Source: Candidatus Sabulitectum silens (GTDB taxonomy: Bacteria > Fermentibacterota > Fermentibacteria > Fermentibacterales > JCC-6). Taken from it: a stretch of DNA of 43,693 bases. A program made the position numbers and the translations under genes. The stretch is from NCBI GenBank assembly GCA_001875255.1, contig MJAN01000015.1, forward strand, positions 1 through 43,693, written 5' to 3'. Below, one piece after another: positions 11,189 to 20,354 of this stretch (its first letter is position 1; every line of letters starts with the position of its first letter). The notes under the pieces were generated by a model, which was not told the origin of the DNA, ran no database searches, and worked only from the letters and a program-made list of their open reading frames with translations.

Positions 11189-11386
11189 ATGCCCAAGATC
11201 AAACTGAAGATAGACAACGGCATGAAGGACAGGCTGGACAAGGTGGCCGACGCCGGGGGATACTCCTCGGCGGAAGAGTTCATACTGCACATAGTGAACA
11301 GGGAAATGGAAAAGCTGGACCCGGGGTCAGGCGAGTCCGAGGAGAGCATAAGGAAAAAGCTCGAAGGGCTCGGTTATCTTGGCTGA
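11189..11386 (+). CDS. Small ribbon-helix-helix-like protein
   Basis: 65 residues, intact, with AGGAGAGGG before the ATG. The pattern is a short basic strand (MPKIKLKIDNGMKDRLD), a GGYSSAEEFILHIVNREMEKL helix pair, and a tail ESEESIRKKLEGLGYLG. The first 45 residues fit the ribbon-helix-helix fold of CopG/Arc-type proteins, which usually bind DNA as dimers. The conserved-looking tail is unusual for a repressor and may bind a partner. It follows the membrane-protein gene by 11 bases, so it is probably co-transcribed with the two phosphatase-superfamily genes. It could be their regulator or simply an accessory subunit. Confidence 0.7.
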   Translation: MPKIKLKIDNGMKDRLDKVADAGGYSSAEEFILHIVNREMEKLDPGSGESEESIRKKLEGLGYLG

Positions 11387-11457
11387 CCGGGCTTGTCCCT
11401 GAAGCCCCGTTGAAATATCTTGCCTTTGTTCAAGCGAAACCAACGGCGGGAGAATAG

Positions 11458-12334
11458 ATGGGCGATCCGTACCCACTGCATGTAAATGATCTCAGCAAGA
11501 AGTTCCCGGGCAAACGGGGCCTTGGCTCAATCCATGCTGTATCCGGCGTTTCCTTCAGCGTAAGACCAGGAGAGATAACCGGCTTCATAGGCCACAACGG
11601 CGCCGGCAAGACAACCACGATCAAGTGTATTCTGGGCCTTCTGAAGCCCTCCGGCGGAAGGATCTCCCTCTGGGAATCCCCCCCGGTGCCGCTTCGGTGA
11701 GAAGAAGGCTGGGCTATGTTCCTGAAAACCCCGACTACGACGACTCTTTCACCTCCATGGAATACCTCTCAATGTTCGCCTCCATGCGGGGTCTAACCGG
11801 GGGGGAAAAGCAGTGGAGGGCCCTTCTTGCAAGGGTCGGTCTCCAGGGGTGGGAAAGAACCGGCATAAGACAGTTCTCAAAGGGAATGCGCCAGAGGCTC
11901 AGCCTCGCCCTGGCCCTGCAGTCGGAACCTGACCTGCTCATAATGGACGAACCCACCGGAGGCCTCGACCCCGTGGCCAGAAAGGAGTTCCGGGACATAA
12001 TCCTGGAGGAGACGCCCGGGGCGCTTCTGTCTTCCTCTCCTCCCACATACTTTCCGAGGTGGAGACCGTCTGCACCAGGGCCGTGATGCTCTCCAGGGGA
12101 AACCTTATCACCCAGGGGTTCATGAAGGATCTCCTGGGCGGAGAAAAGAAATACCGCATCGCGGCGGTGAACCGGGACACCGAATACAGCCTGGAACTCA
12201 CCGTAAATGAAGGGGAACTCCAGGAGAGCATAGATTCCCTCAGGGGAAGGAACCTGTGGGTAACAAGGGTGGAGCCGGTGCTGAAAACCCTTGAAGAGGT
12301 CTACCTCTCGGTGAGCGGAGGGGATGAAGAATGA
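11458..12334 (+). CDS. ABC transporter ATP-binding protein (ABC-2 type), frameshifted
   Basis: About 292 residues after adding one G at 11672-11674 and one at 12018-12021. GGGAG precedes the ATG. It has a Walker A (GHNGAGKTTT), a signature motif FSKGMRQR in place of LSGGQ, a Walker B (LLIMDEPTGGLDP), a switch His (SSHILSEVE) and a C-terminal regulatory extension of about 80 residues. This is the architecture of ATPases that drive ABC-2 exporters of the CcmA/NatA/NosF type. Its stop overlaps the start of the permease gene, and four more overlapping genes follow. The cargo cannot be read from the ATPase. The histidine-rich protein two genes downstream makes a metal link possible, but that is inference. 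Confidence 0.88.
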
Positions 12335-13084
12335 AAGCTGTCTACATCTTCTCCCTGATGACACTTAGAATGCTTTTCAGAAGGAGGACCATCTGGGGGA
12401 TCCTTCTGGTGATCCTTCTGGCCCTTGCGGGAATAGCCTCCGTGCCCTCCTTCGACGTATCCAACCAGGGGCGTTTCATACTGGATTTCGGCCTGTTCGG
12501 AATAGAGGTGGGCGCCTGGTGCTTGCCCTGGGCCTTGGGGCGAACCTCTACCCCAGGGACAGGGAGACCAGAACGGTGATGCCCCTGGTGGCAGTTCCCC
12601 TTGCAAGGTGGCAGTACCTTCTGGGAAGGTTCTTCGGAGCCGCCCTTGTCCAGGCCGCCGCCCTGCTGGTGAGCTGTCTGGGCCTTATGCTGATACTTCT
12701 TTTCAACGGAATGCCAATACCGGGAAACCTCCTTCCGGCAACCCTGCTGATACTGGTGGAGGGCTGGTTCCTGCTGTCCACGGTGTTTTTCTTCAGCTTC
12801 TTTGCCTCCCCCCGCTGAACTGGCCCCTTACCACCATGCTCTTCATCGTGAGCCAGATGAGCGTTACCCAGTTCATAGGCCTGATGCCCTCCGCCCCGGG
12901 GCTGATGCGAACACTGAGGCTTCTCCTTCCCCACGCAGACGTGTTCCATATCAAGGATCCAATAGCCCACGGTTTCCACATCGAGCCTGTGTATTTCCCC
13001 GTGGCCATCTTCTACGGCCTGTGCTACTCCGCCTTCATGCTCTCCCTGGCCCTGGCGGTCTTCAGGGGGCGTGACCTCAAATGA
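12331..13084 (+). CDS. ABC-2 type transporter permease, frameshifted
   Basis: About 251 residues after restoring one G near 12518 and one C in the C6 run at 12808-12813. It starts with ATG overlapping the ATPase stop. About six hydrophobic segments are seen, beginning with an N-terminal helix after LRMLFRRRT and ending near the C-terminus (VAIFYGLCYSAFMLSLALAV). A cytosolic loop with PRDRETRTVMPLVAVP resembles the coupling-helix region of ABC-2 permeases, where a P-x-x-R-x-x-Y-x-x-G-type element follows; here it reads ARWQYLLGRFFG. The gene order ATPase-permease with an ATGA overlap supports one transporter with the preceding gene. Direction is probably export. Confidence 0.78.
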
Positions 13085-13439
13085 GACGTGTTCTCCCTAC
13101 GCTCATTCTTCTTTCCGCCCTGGGCTGCATGGAGGACTACGATGTGGAGGAGGTGGCCCCCACGAGCATCTTGAAACGGAAGCCTGCGACCACCACCACG
13201 ATCACGAACACGATCACCATGATGACCATCAGGATGCCGAGGTCCACACCGGCATTGAAGACGGACCATCCGGCCACTCCCACGGAGCCGGTGAGAGGAA
13301 TCACGGCACGGGATGGTTCTTCAACCAGCCCTGGGCGGCACCCTTCATCTGGGGCAAGCTCCTGAGGGACGCCGGGGTCTTCCTTGTCCTGGCCGCCGCG
13401 ATCTTCATGGCCACTGGAAAAAGGGGAAGGAAGAGATGA
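13081..13439 (+). CDS. Histidine-rich, membrane-anchored protein of a transporter operon
   Basis: About 119 residues after adding one C to the C5 run at 13157-13161. The N-terminus MRRVLPTLILLSALGC looks like a lipoprotein or export signal. A highly acidic, His-rich segment follows (ACDHHHDHEHDHHDDHQ and then GHSHGAGERNH), carrying more than a dozen His in about 50 residues. Then come a W-F-F-N-Q-P-W patch and one C-terminal transmembrane helix with a basic end (GKRGRKR). Such His/Asp tracts commonly bind Zn, Ni, Co or Cu. Both flanks overlap neighbours by ATGA, so its production is tied to the ABC permease and the helical-repeat protein. I know of no named family; a metal-buffering or sensing role is inference. 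Confidence 0.65.
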
Positions 13440-14147
13440 AGGCCAGGGTTCTCTCCGGGGCTTTATCCCTTGTTTTCCTCTCCTTTGCGGTGATCTCCGG
13501 AGCCATGGTCTCCGAAAGGGTGCAGATAGACACCTTCAGAAATGTCGAGGCGGTGGGCTCCGGTTTCCAGCGGCTGAGGCATTTCATCGCCAGCGCCCTC
13601 TATCTTCAGCTGGATGACTATCACCACATCGAAATGTACCAGGGCATTCCCTGGTCCCAGGTAACCGACTACCTGCCCCAGATGTGGCTGATAGCCAGGC
13701 TCGACCCGGGCTTACCGATGTCTACACCGACGCTGCCTTCCACCTTGCGGTGAACCTCGGCCAGGTGGATGAGGGGATGGATTTCATCAGGGAGGGGCTC
13801 AGGCACAATCCCGACAGCCTGGATGTCCGTTTTCAGTACACCTATCTGCTCTGGGAAACGGAAACCGGTGATCCCCACGGAATACTTCATGAGTGTCTGG
13901 CATACCGCGACCTCCTCCGGCGGAACTCGGGCCACAGCGGAGAACCCTACTGCGAACCATCCTCCGCCACCATTATCGCCGAGGTGATAGAAGCGGAAAC
14001 CGATTCGTTGAACCCCTATGTCCTTTTTACCAGTCACGGGCGATGTTCATCAGAAATGCCCTGCGGGCAGGTCTGTACTACCCCGGCTACCTCGGTGAAC
14101 CCCCGGATTACATGAAACCCCTGAAAATGGAGATGCCCCAGCAATGA
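13436..14147 (+). CDS. Membrane-anchored helical-repeat (TPR-like) protein, frameshifted
   Basis: About 237 residues after adding one base at 13711 and one at 14022. The N-terminal hydrophobic segment (about 6-24) is an uncleaved anchor or signal. The body is helical, with a segment containing DDYHHIEMYQGIPWSQ, a WLIARLDPGLTDVYTDAAFH stretch and a VDEGMDFIREGLRHNPDSLD unit typical of tetratricopeptide repeats. The 'RLDP...DAAFHLA...EGLRHNPDS' arrangement recalls TPR proteins encoded beside ABC-2 transporters in other phyla. That is recollection of a pattern, not a verified match. Start and stop both overlap neighbouring genes by ATGA. It is probably a periplasmic-facing scaffold of the transporter module; exact role unknown. 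Confidence 0.62.
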
Positions 14148-14647
14148 GCGTTACCATACCCGCCGCCCTGGCGGCAAAGATAGTCTGGTTCTGTACACGA
14201 ATGAATGTTCAGGCGGGTGAAACCGTCATTGAAAAGGGTTCCCCGGGGCACGATCTCTTCATCATTTCCCGGGGGCAGTTCCGTGTCCACGATGATTCAG
14301 CCGGGGAAGACTTCGTTCTGGCCATGCTGAACAGGGGGGACATCTTCGGGGAGATGTCCTTCATCGACCACAGCGAAAGGTCCGCCAGCGTATCCGCTGT
14401 GTGCAGCGGCAGTCTGCTGAAAATGGGCGACGGGGAATACGCCGTTATGCTTGAGAAAGACCCCCGGACCGCGGTGGATTTCATGAGGTTCCTTTCGGCC
14501 ATCGTGTGCCGCAGGCTCCGCACGGCGAACGATGCCCTCCTTCAGGTTGCCTATGGCGACCAGGGCCAGGGAAATGGCAGCGGAAGCCTCAGAAAGGCCA
14601 TCGAGAACATGCATGAAGCGGTGAGAATGGAGCTTGAGGGTTCCTAG
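14144..14647 (+). CDS. Cyclic-nucleotide-binding-domain protein
   Basis: 167 residues, intact. A single cNMP-binding beta-barrel covers about 15-130, with the hinge pattern VIEKGSPGHDLFIISRGQFRV and a phosphate-binding-cassette region RGDIFGEMSFIDHSERSASV. The cassette has the expected G-E then R-S-A order, so nucleotide binding is plausible. No DNA-binding domain follows; the C-terminus is a polar helix (about 140-165), so this is not a Crp/Fnr regulator. As the last gene of the overlapping ABC/His-rich/TPR operon it may report cAMP or cyclic di-nucleotide level to the transporter. Its stop shares the tetranucleotide CTAG with the stop of the convergent gene. Confidence 0.85.
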   Translation: MSVTIPAALAAKIVWFCTRMNVQAGETVIEKGSPGHDLFIISRGQFRVHDDSAGEDFVLAMLNRGDIFGEMSFIDHSERSASVSAVCSGSLLKMGDGEYAVMLEKDPRTAVDFMRFLSAIVCRRLRTANDALLQVAYGDQGQGNGSGSLRKAIENMHEAVRMELEGS

Positions 14648-14970
14648 CCGCCATCTTCATGGACCGGAAGGACCTCCCACACGAAGGATGATCCCGATTC
14701 TATTGGAATGTTCGAGAAGGAGTAGGTCCTCCACTCCCGGTCCTCTATTCGGAAGTCGTAGAAACCCCCGGTAACCTGGAAAAAGGCGGAGCTGTCCGGG
14801 GGAAGTATTGAAAGCCCCAGCATGTCTATCCATTTTTCCCTGCCGGATTCGGTTACCCACACGAAGTAGAACTCGGTGGATGTGCAGTTCCTTATCTCCA
14901 CGGTGGCGCTGCCGGTCCCCGAAAGGGAGAGGGATGCGAGAAGAACAAGGAATGCAATGGCTTTCCGCAT
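14644..14970 (-). CDS. Small secreted protein of unknown function
   Basis: 108 residues with AGGAGGT before the ATG. A typical signal peptide ends at about GTGSA, leaving a mature domain that begins TVEIRNCTSTEFYFVWVTES. Near the end it has GGFYDFRIEDREWRTYSF. The order 'aromatic-rich strand, then G-x-Y-D-x-x-x-E-D' recurs twice in the protein at 26037-26654, so I place the two in one family of small exported beta-domains. One Cys remains in the mature part. It is transcribed after tex, 58 bases downstream, and ends head-to-head with the cyclic-nucleotide-binding gene. No enzyme motif is visible. Confidence 0.72.
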   Translation of the reverse strand: MRKAIAFLVLLASLSLSGTGSATVEIRNCTSTEFYFVWVTESGREKWIDMLGLSILPPDSSAFFQVTGGFYDFRIEDREWRTYSFSNIPIESGSSFVWEVLPVHEDGG

Positions 14971-15028
14971 TAACGCTACCTCCTTCTACGGTCTCTACCC
15001 GGCCCGGGCACCGGTGTTCCAGCCCCGC

Positions 15029-17127
15029 TTAAACCATTGAGAGGCTGATCCTCCCCCGCTTCAGTTCAACTCCGGTAACGGTAACATCAACCCTCATCCC
15101 GGCGTGGACAACCTCCGAGGGATGCTTTATCCACGAGGTGCTCAGCCTGCTGACATGAACCAGACCGTCGGTGTGAACCCCGATGTCCACGAATGCCCCG
15201 AAATCGGTGACATTCGTAACTATTCCCGGGAGTTTCATGCCCTCCCTCAGTTCCTCCATGGAGTGAACATCCGCGAAGGCGAAGGGTTCAAAGCCGCTCC
15301 TGGGATCCCTGCCGGGCTTTTTCAGCTCCACCAGGATGTCCTTCAGTGTGGGGATCCCCACGGTGTCCGTTGTGTACTTGTCCAGCCTGAGGTCCCCCCA
15401 CTGCCCGGGGTTTTCCATGAGACCCCGTATCGTTGTTCCCAGATCCTCAGCCATGCGCTGTACGATACCGTAACTTTCAGGGTGAACAGCACTTCCGTCG
15501 AGGGGGTTGCTTCCTCCGGGTATCCTGAGGAAACCAGCGGACTGCTGGAAGGCCGCCGGACCTATCCCGGGCACCTTGAGAAGCTCCTTTCTGGAACCGA
15601 AGGGGCCGTTCATGTCCCGGTACTCCACGATGGAGGCGGCCCTGGCATGGCTGAGTCCTGAAACATAGGAGAGCAACCTTCCGCTGGCGGTGTTCAGGTT
15701 AACCCCCACCCGGTTCACGCAGAGCATCACAGTATCGTCAAGGGAGGCCCTCAGCAGTTTCTGGTCCACATCGTGCTGGTATTGCCCCACCCGACGTTCC
15801 CGGTCTATCTTTACCAGTTCCGCAAGGGGGTCCTGGAGCCGTCTTCCAATTGAGATAGCCCCCTCACCGTGAGATCCAGTGTCGGGAACTCTTCCCTGGC
15901 GATCTTTGAGGCTGAGTATATTGAAGCTCCGCTTTCGTTTACCAATACTATGGGAATACCGGTCCCAAGCTTCTTCAGGAAGGCTTCGGTTTCCCTGCCG
16001 GCGGTTCCGCTGCCCACCGCCACGCACTGGATGTCGTGCTTTATCAGAAGGGACCGGACGGTATCTCCGGCGGCATCGGCCCTGCCGGTGTGGGGATAGA
16101 TCACCGTGTGCTCCAGCAGCTTTCCCTGGCCGTCGAGGCAGACTGTCTTGCAGCCGGTCCTGAAGCCCGGATCAATGGCGAGAACGGCCTTCTCCCCCAG
16201 GGGAGGCGCCATGAGAAGCTCCCGGAGGTTGACTGCGAAGACCGATATGGCGTCCCTGTCAGCCTCTCTTTGGACCACAGGCGGACCTCTGTCTCCATCT
16301 GCGGGCCAAGAAGCCGCTTGAAGCCGTCTTCCATGGCAATGGCGACCTGCTCTCCGCAGGGACCGTCCCCGGGAGGGAACACCCTTTTTATGAGGGAAAA
16401 CACAGCGGTCTCATCCACCTCCACGGTGAGGTTGAGGAACAGTTCCTTTTCACCCCGGCGCATGGCCAGCACCCTGTGGGAGGGGGCTTTCGAAACCCGC
16501 TCGGACCAGTCGAACCAGCTGCGATACCTGCTTCCGGCCTCCTCCTTTCCCTTTATCACCCGGCTTCTGAAAACACCCTTGTCCATGTAGTGTCCCCGGA
16601 CCAGTGAGCGGACATCCCGATCCTGTGTTATCCTCTCCGCAATAATGTCCCTGGCTCCCGCCAGGGCCGCAGGGGCGTCCTCCACCGATCTTTCCCGGCT
16701 GACGAAGGGAAGGGCCAGCTCCAGGGGGTCTTCCTTTTCCCGGGCCATGATAAGGTCCGCGAGGGGCTCCAGGCCCCTCTCAACGGCCATTGTTGCCTGG
16801 TGCGCCGTTTTGGCCTGAAGGGAAGATAGATGTCCTCCAGCTCGGTGAGGGAACCGGCGGTGTTCAGCCTGTCATTCAGCTCTCCGGTGAGGAGCTCCCG
16901 CTCTTCAAGGGAGGAAAGTATGGCGGACCTCCTCTTTCCACCGCTTCCAGTGTCTGGCTGAGATCGCGAAGCTTTGAAAGGACCACCTCGTCCATACCCC
17001 CTGAAACCTCTTTCCTGTACCTGGCGATGAAGGGAATGGTGGCACCGCCTGCCATGAGTTCCATGACCAAGGCAACCCTGTCGGGGTCCAGGGACAGTTC
17101 AGAGGCAATCCTTTTCCGGTAATCCAA
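15029..17127 (-). CDS. tex: Tex-family RNA-binding transcription accessory protein, frameshifted
   Basis: About 700 residues after restoring four bases (near 16928, 16797, 16260 and the C5 run 15859-15863). It starts with TTG at 17127, chosen because GGGAG sits five bases upstream. In order, it has an N-terminal helical region (TIPFIARYRKEVSGGMDE), a YqgF-like RNase-H fold (VLAIDPGFRTGCKT), two helix-hairpin-helix units (GVNLNTASGRLLSYVSGLS, LLKVPGIGPAAFQQSAGFL) and a C-terminal S1 domain (GIVTNVTDFGAFVDIGVHTD). Tex binds nucleic acid and influences transcription and toxin gene expression in several bacteria. It diverges from fusA across a 111-base promoter region. Confidence 0.93.
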
Positions 17128-17164
17128 GAGATCTCCCTTCTGTTGAGGGGCAAATATACATTCT

Positions 17165-17194
17165 TTGCATTCTTAACATGACACAGGCTATATT
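17165..17194 (+). promoter_or_regulatory. Candidate sigma-70-type promoter for fusA
   Basis: TTGCAT (17165-17170) and TATATT (17189-17194) lie 18 bases apart in an AT-rich stretch, about 45 bases before the fusA start. They match the consensus at four and five of six positions. It is the best pair in the tex-fusA divergent region. Assumes a consensus like that of the E. coli housekeeping sigma factor. Confidence 0.4.
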
Positions 17195-17238
17195 CGGGCT
17201 CTCATTAAAGGATTTCAATAAGGAACGGAGACGGATAG

Positions 17239-19318
17239 ATGTCACGGGATTACAATCTCGGGAAGATCAGGAACATCGGGATAATGGCCCACATTGACGC
17301 GGGGAAAACCACTGTGTCCGAAAGGATCCTGTTCTATACCGGAAAATCCAGAAAGCTCGGCGAGGTCCACGACGGCGAAGCCACCATGGACTGGATGGCC
17401 CAGGAACAGGAACGGGGCATAACCATAACCAGCGCCGCCACAACCACCTACTGGAAAGATCACCAGATCAACCTCATAGACACACCGGGGCATGTGGACT
17501 TCACCGTGGAAGTGGAGAGGAGTCTCAGGGTGCTTGACGGCACCATAGCCCTCTTCTGCGCCGTGGGTGGAGTGGAACCCCAGAGCGAGACCGTCTGGAG
17601 ACAGGCGGAAAAGTACAATGTGCCCAGGATAGCCTTCATCAACAAGATGGACCGGTCCGGAGCGGATTTCTACGGTGTTCTCAGGGAGCTTCACTCCAGG
17701 CTGAACGCCAACGCCATTCCAATAACCATCCCCATTCTCGGCCCGGACAGGGAGTTTCTCGGTATCATCGACCTGGTGGACAACTGCGCCGTCTACTACG
17801 AAGAGTCATCCGGGGCATGAAGTATGATGAAAGACCCATACCGGACAACATGGAAATGACCGCAAGGAAGCAGCGGCTGATACTGATAGAAAAGGTAAGC
17901 GAGGTTGACGAGAAACTCCTCGACAAGTTCTGCGCCGACGAACCCATAGAGAAGGAAGAGCTTTCTCTGGCCATAAGGAAGGCCACCCACGATGGTCTTG
18001 TATGCCCGGTGCTCTGCGGAAGCGCCTACAAGAACAAGGGCGTTCAGAGGCTCCTCGATGCCGTTGTAGCCTACCTTCCATCCCCGGTTGACCTTCCCCC
18101 CCATCAGCGGCAGAAGCAAGGACGGCGCCCTTGAACACAGGGAACCTGGAAACGACGGTCCCCTGGCCGCCCTGGCCTTCAAGGTCGTCACCGACCGCCA
18201 CACCGGCAAGCTCATCTATACCAGGGTCTATTCCGGCGTTCTGGAAGCGGGAAGCCACGTCCTTAACTCGGTTACAGGAAAGAAGCAGAGAATAGGCCGT
18301 ATACTGCGGATGCATGCCAACCGCAGGGAAGCGGTGGAAAGGCTTAACACCGGAGAGATCGGCGCCATCATAGGACTGTCCGATACCATCACAGGGGATA
18401 CCCTCTGCTCCCTGGATAACCCGATAATACTGGAGGCAATAGAGTTCCCGGCACCGGTGATCAGCATAGCCGTTAAGCCCCTGAAAAGGCAGGACCGGGA
18501 TCGACTCACCGACGCACTGGCCAAACTGGCCGAGGAAGACCCCACGTTCACCGTGGAGACCAACGAGGAGACCGGCGAAACTGTGATCTCCGGAATGGGC
18601 GAACTCCACCTGGAGATAATCGTAGACAGGATAAAGCGTGAGTTCAGCGTAGAGGTCGAGGAGAATGAACCCCAGGTGGCCTACAGGGAAACCATCAACG
18701 GCTCCATCGACTGGAACGAGCGGTACAAGAAGCAGACCGGCGGCAAAGGTCAGTATGCCCATATCATCTTCACCCTGGAACCCCTGAAGGCCGGCAGCGG
18801 CTTCGAGTTCATGAACGAGGTGAAGGGCGGCAATATCCCCAGGGAGTACATCCCCGCGGTGGAAAAGGGGATCATCGACGCCATGAAGGAAGGCGTTACT
18901 GCGGCTTTCCCGTGGTGGATGTGAAGGTAACCCTGAAGGACGGCTCCAGCCATGCTGTGGATTCCTCTGAAATGGCCTTCCGGTCATGCGCAAAGCGGCT
19001 TTCAGGAAGGCCTTCATGAAGTGCGGACCTTCTCTTCTGGAACCTGTGATGGCCGTTAATGTGATAAGCCCCGAGGAGTACTCCGGAGGGGTTTCCGGAA
19101 GCATCTATGAGCGCCGGGGAACCATCATGTCCATGGAGGACCGTGGCAACGCCAAGGAGTTCCGGGCCAGGGTTCCCCTGTCAAAGATGTTCGGCTACGC
19201 CACCGATCTGAGGAACTCGACCCAGGGCAGGGCGAACTTCTCAATGCAGTTCGAGCACTATGAGGCGGTTCCCTCCTCCATCGCCGAGGAAGTGCTGAAG
19301 GAACGCAAGGACAGGTAG
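17239..19318 (+). CDS. fusA: Translation elongation factor G, frameshifted
   Basis: A GTPase that moves tRNA and mRNA through the ribosome. About 693 residues after repair, the normal length. It shows G1 AHIDAGKTT, the switch II region DTPGHVDF and G4 NKMD. Domains II-V follow, including the domain III-IV junction ([11 protein letters not shown]) and the C-terminal [15 protein letters not shown]. The frame is broken at GGGG 17812-17815 (one G short), at the C7 run 18096-18102 (one C too many or two too few), near 18897 and near 18987. The canonical HxMP loop after domain IV is compressed by the last break. An essential gene with four breaks is the strongest sign that breaks in this window are technical. 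GGAG lies ten bases before the ATG. Confidence 0.95.
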
Positions 19319-19321
19319 CCC

Positions 19322-19761
19322 TCACACCGCCGTGTAGATGATATGCCTCCCCCTGCGGGAGGCATTCATTTTCCCCTGTTTCACCAGTTTCTGGAGTGTT
19401 CTTTTCACGCCCAGTTCGCCGTGCTCCCTGAATTTTCCCAGAACCTTCGATTCCGCCTTACCTGTGGAACAGAACTCCAGAAGAAGGGCGGATAGTATTC
19501 CCGCCCCTTCAGGCAGCCTGCCGAGGGGGATCACAATGGTCACACCGGGGTTAACCGGATCGGTCCGGTACTGGAGGGCGTCCTCAAAGGAGGCCAGTAT
19601 CCTCCGAAGGGCAGTGCGGATCTTTCCTCCTGTACCGCCGGAACCGTAACCGTGGACCACTTGAAACTGGACAGGTCTCCCCTGTCAACCCTTCCGTTGT
19701 ACTCCCTGGTGAAAAGATCAAGGGCTTCAGCTACGGTGTATCCATGAAGGTCAAGGGACAA
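19322..19761 (-). CDS. Smr-domain protein with winged-helix-like C-terminus, frameshifted
   Basis: About 146 residues after adding one base near 19660. The TTG start follows the rdgB stop by two bases. The first 75 residues are an Smr domain: SLDLHGYTVAEAL, then VVHGYGSGGTGGKIRTALR, with the LDLHG and HGxG motifs that define MutS2/Smr nicking or RNA-cleaving domains. The remaining 70 residues (ILSALLLEF to RGRHIIYTAV) look like a small winged helix with GVKRTLQKLVKQGKM as the recognition-helix region. That pairing is less usual than stand-alone Smr. It is the last gene of the smpB operon and ends three bases from the fusA stop, convergently. Confidence 0.8.
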
Positions 19762-19763
19762 GC

Positions 19764-20354
19764 TCAGTTACCGTTCTCCAGGTGTTCCCTGAGTTTCTCC
19801 ATGGCGCGGCCACGGTGGGAAACTGAGTGCTTTTCCGCTGGTGTGCACTGGGAGAAAGTTTTTCTCAGCTCCCTGGAGTAGAACACCGGATCATAGCCGA
19901 AACCGCCTTCACCCAGGTGCTCTTCGGTTATGCAGCCTTCTGCCTCCCCGGTGAAGGTGTACTCCTTTCCATCCGGGGTTACAAGGGCGATAACGGTCCT
20001 GAACACGGCGATGCGGCTGTCGCCCCTTTCACCCCTCAGGGAATTGAGTAGCTTTTCGGTGTTGTCGCGGTAGGTGCAGTTCTCACCTGCGTACCTTGCT
20101 GTGTACACCCCCGGGGCCTCACCCAGGGCTTTCACGAAAAGCCCTGTATCGTCGGCTATGGCCGGTCTGCCGGTGGCCCTGACCGCCGCCCTGGCCTTCA
20201 GCAGGGCGTTATCCTGCAGGGTTACGCCGGTTTCCTCTATGTCCCAGCCGGGTATGATGTCCCCCACCGAAGAAATGGATGAGTCCCCCATAAGAAGCTT
20301 TAGCTCATGGAGCTTGTGGGGATTCGCCGACGCCAGGACATATTCGCCTCTCAC
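19764..20354 (-). CDS. rdgB: RdgB/HAM1 non-canonical purine NTP pyrophosphatase
   Basis: 196 residues, intact. It removes dITP, ITP and XTP from the nucleotide pool, releasing pyrophosphate. Family motifs are present: the N-terminal ASANPHKLHELK (S/T-x-N-x-x-K-x-x-E class), IADDTGLFVKALGEAPGVY with the catalytic Asp, GEGGFGYDPVFY and a C-terminal SHRGRAMEKL. Its ATG overlaps the stop of rph (ATGA), an rph-rdgB pairing that is very common in bacteria. Start and length agree with the family. Confidence 0.96.
   Translation of the reverse strand: MRGEYVLASANPHKLHELKLLMGDSSISSVGDIIPGWDIEETGVTLQDNALLKARAAVRATGRPAIADDTGLFVKALGEAPGVYTARYAGENCTYRDNTEKLLNSLRGERGDSRIAVFRTVIALVTPDGKEYTFTGEAEGCITEEHLGEGGFGYDPVFYSRELRKTFSQCTPAEKHSVSHRGRAMEKLREHLENGN

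Noticed and set aside
11389..11407. GGGCTT/AAGCCC hairpin after the ribbon-helix-helix gene
   Set aside because: Only 6 bp and no T-run follows, so too weak to call a terminator.
17812..17820. Programmed ribosomal frameshift in fusA
   Set aside because: No slippery-site or structure pattern; the same kind of one-base loss occurs in dozens of unrelated places, so base-call error is simpler.
17806..19104. A 432-codon open frame on the minus strand opposite fusA
   Set aside because: fusA on the plus strand carries all family motifs; the antisense frame has no recognisable domain and arises from GC-skewed third positions.
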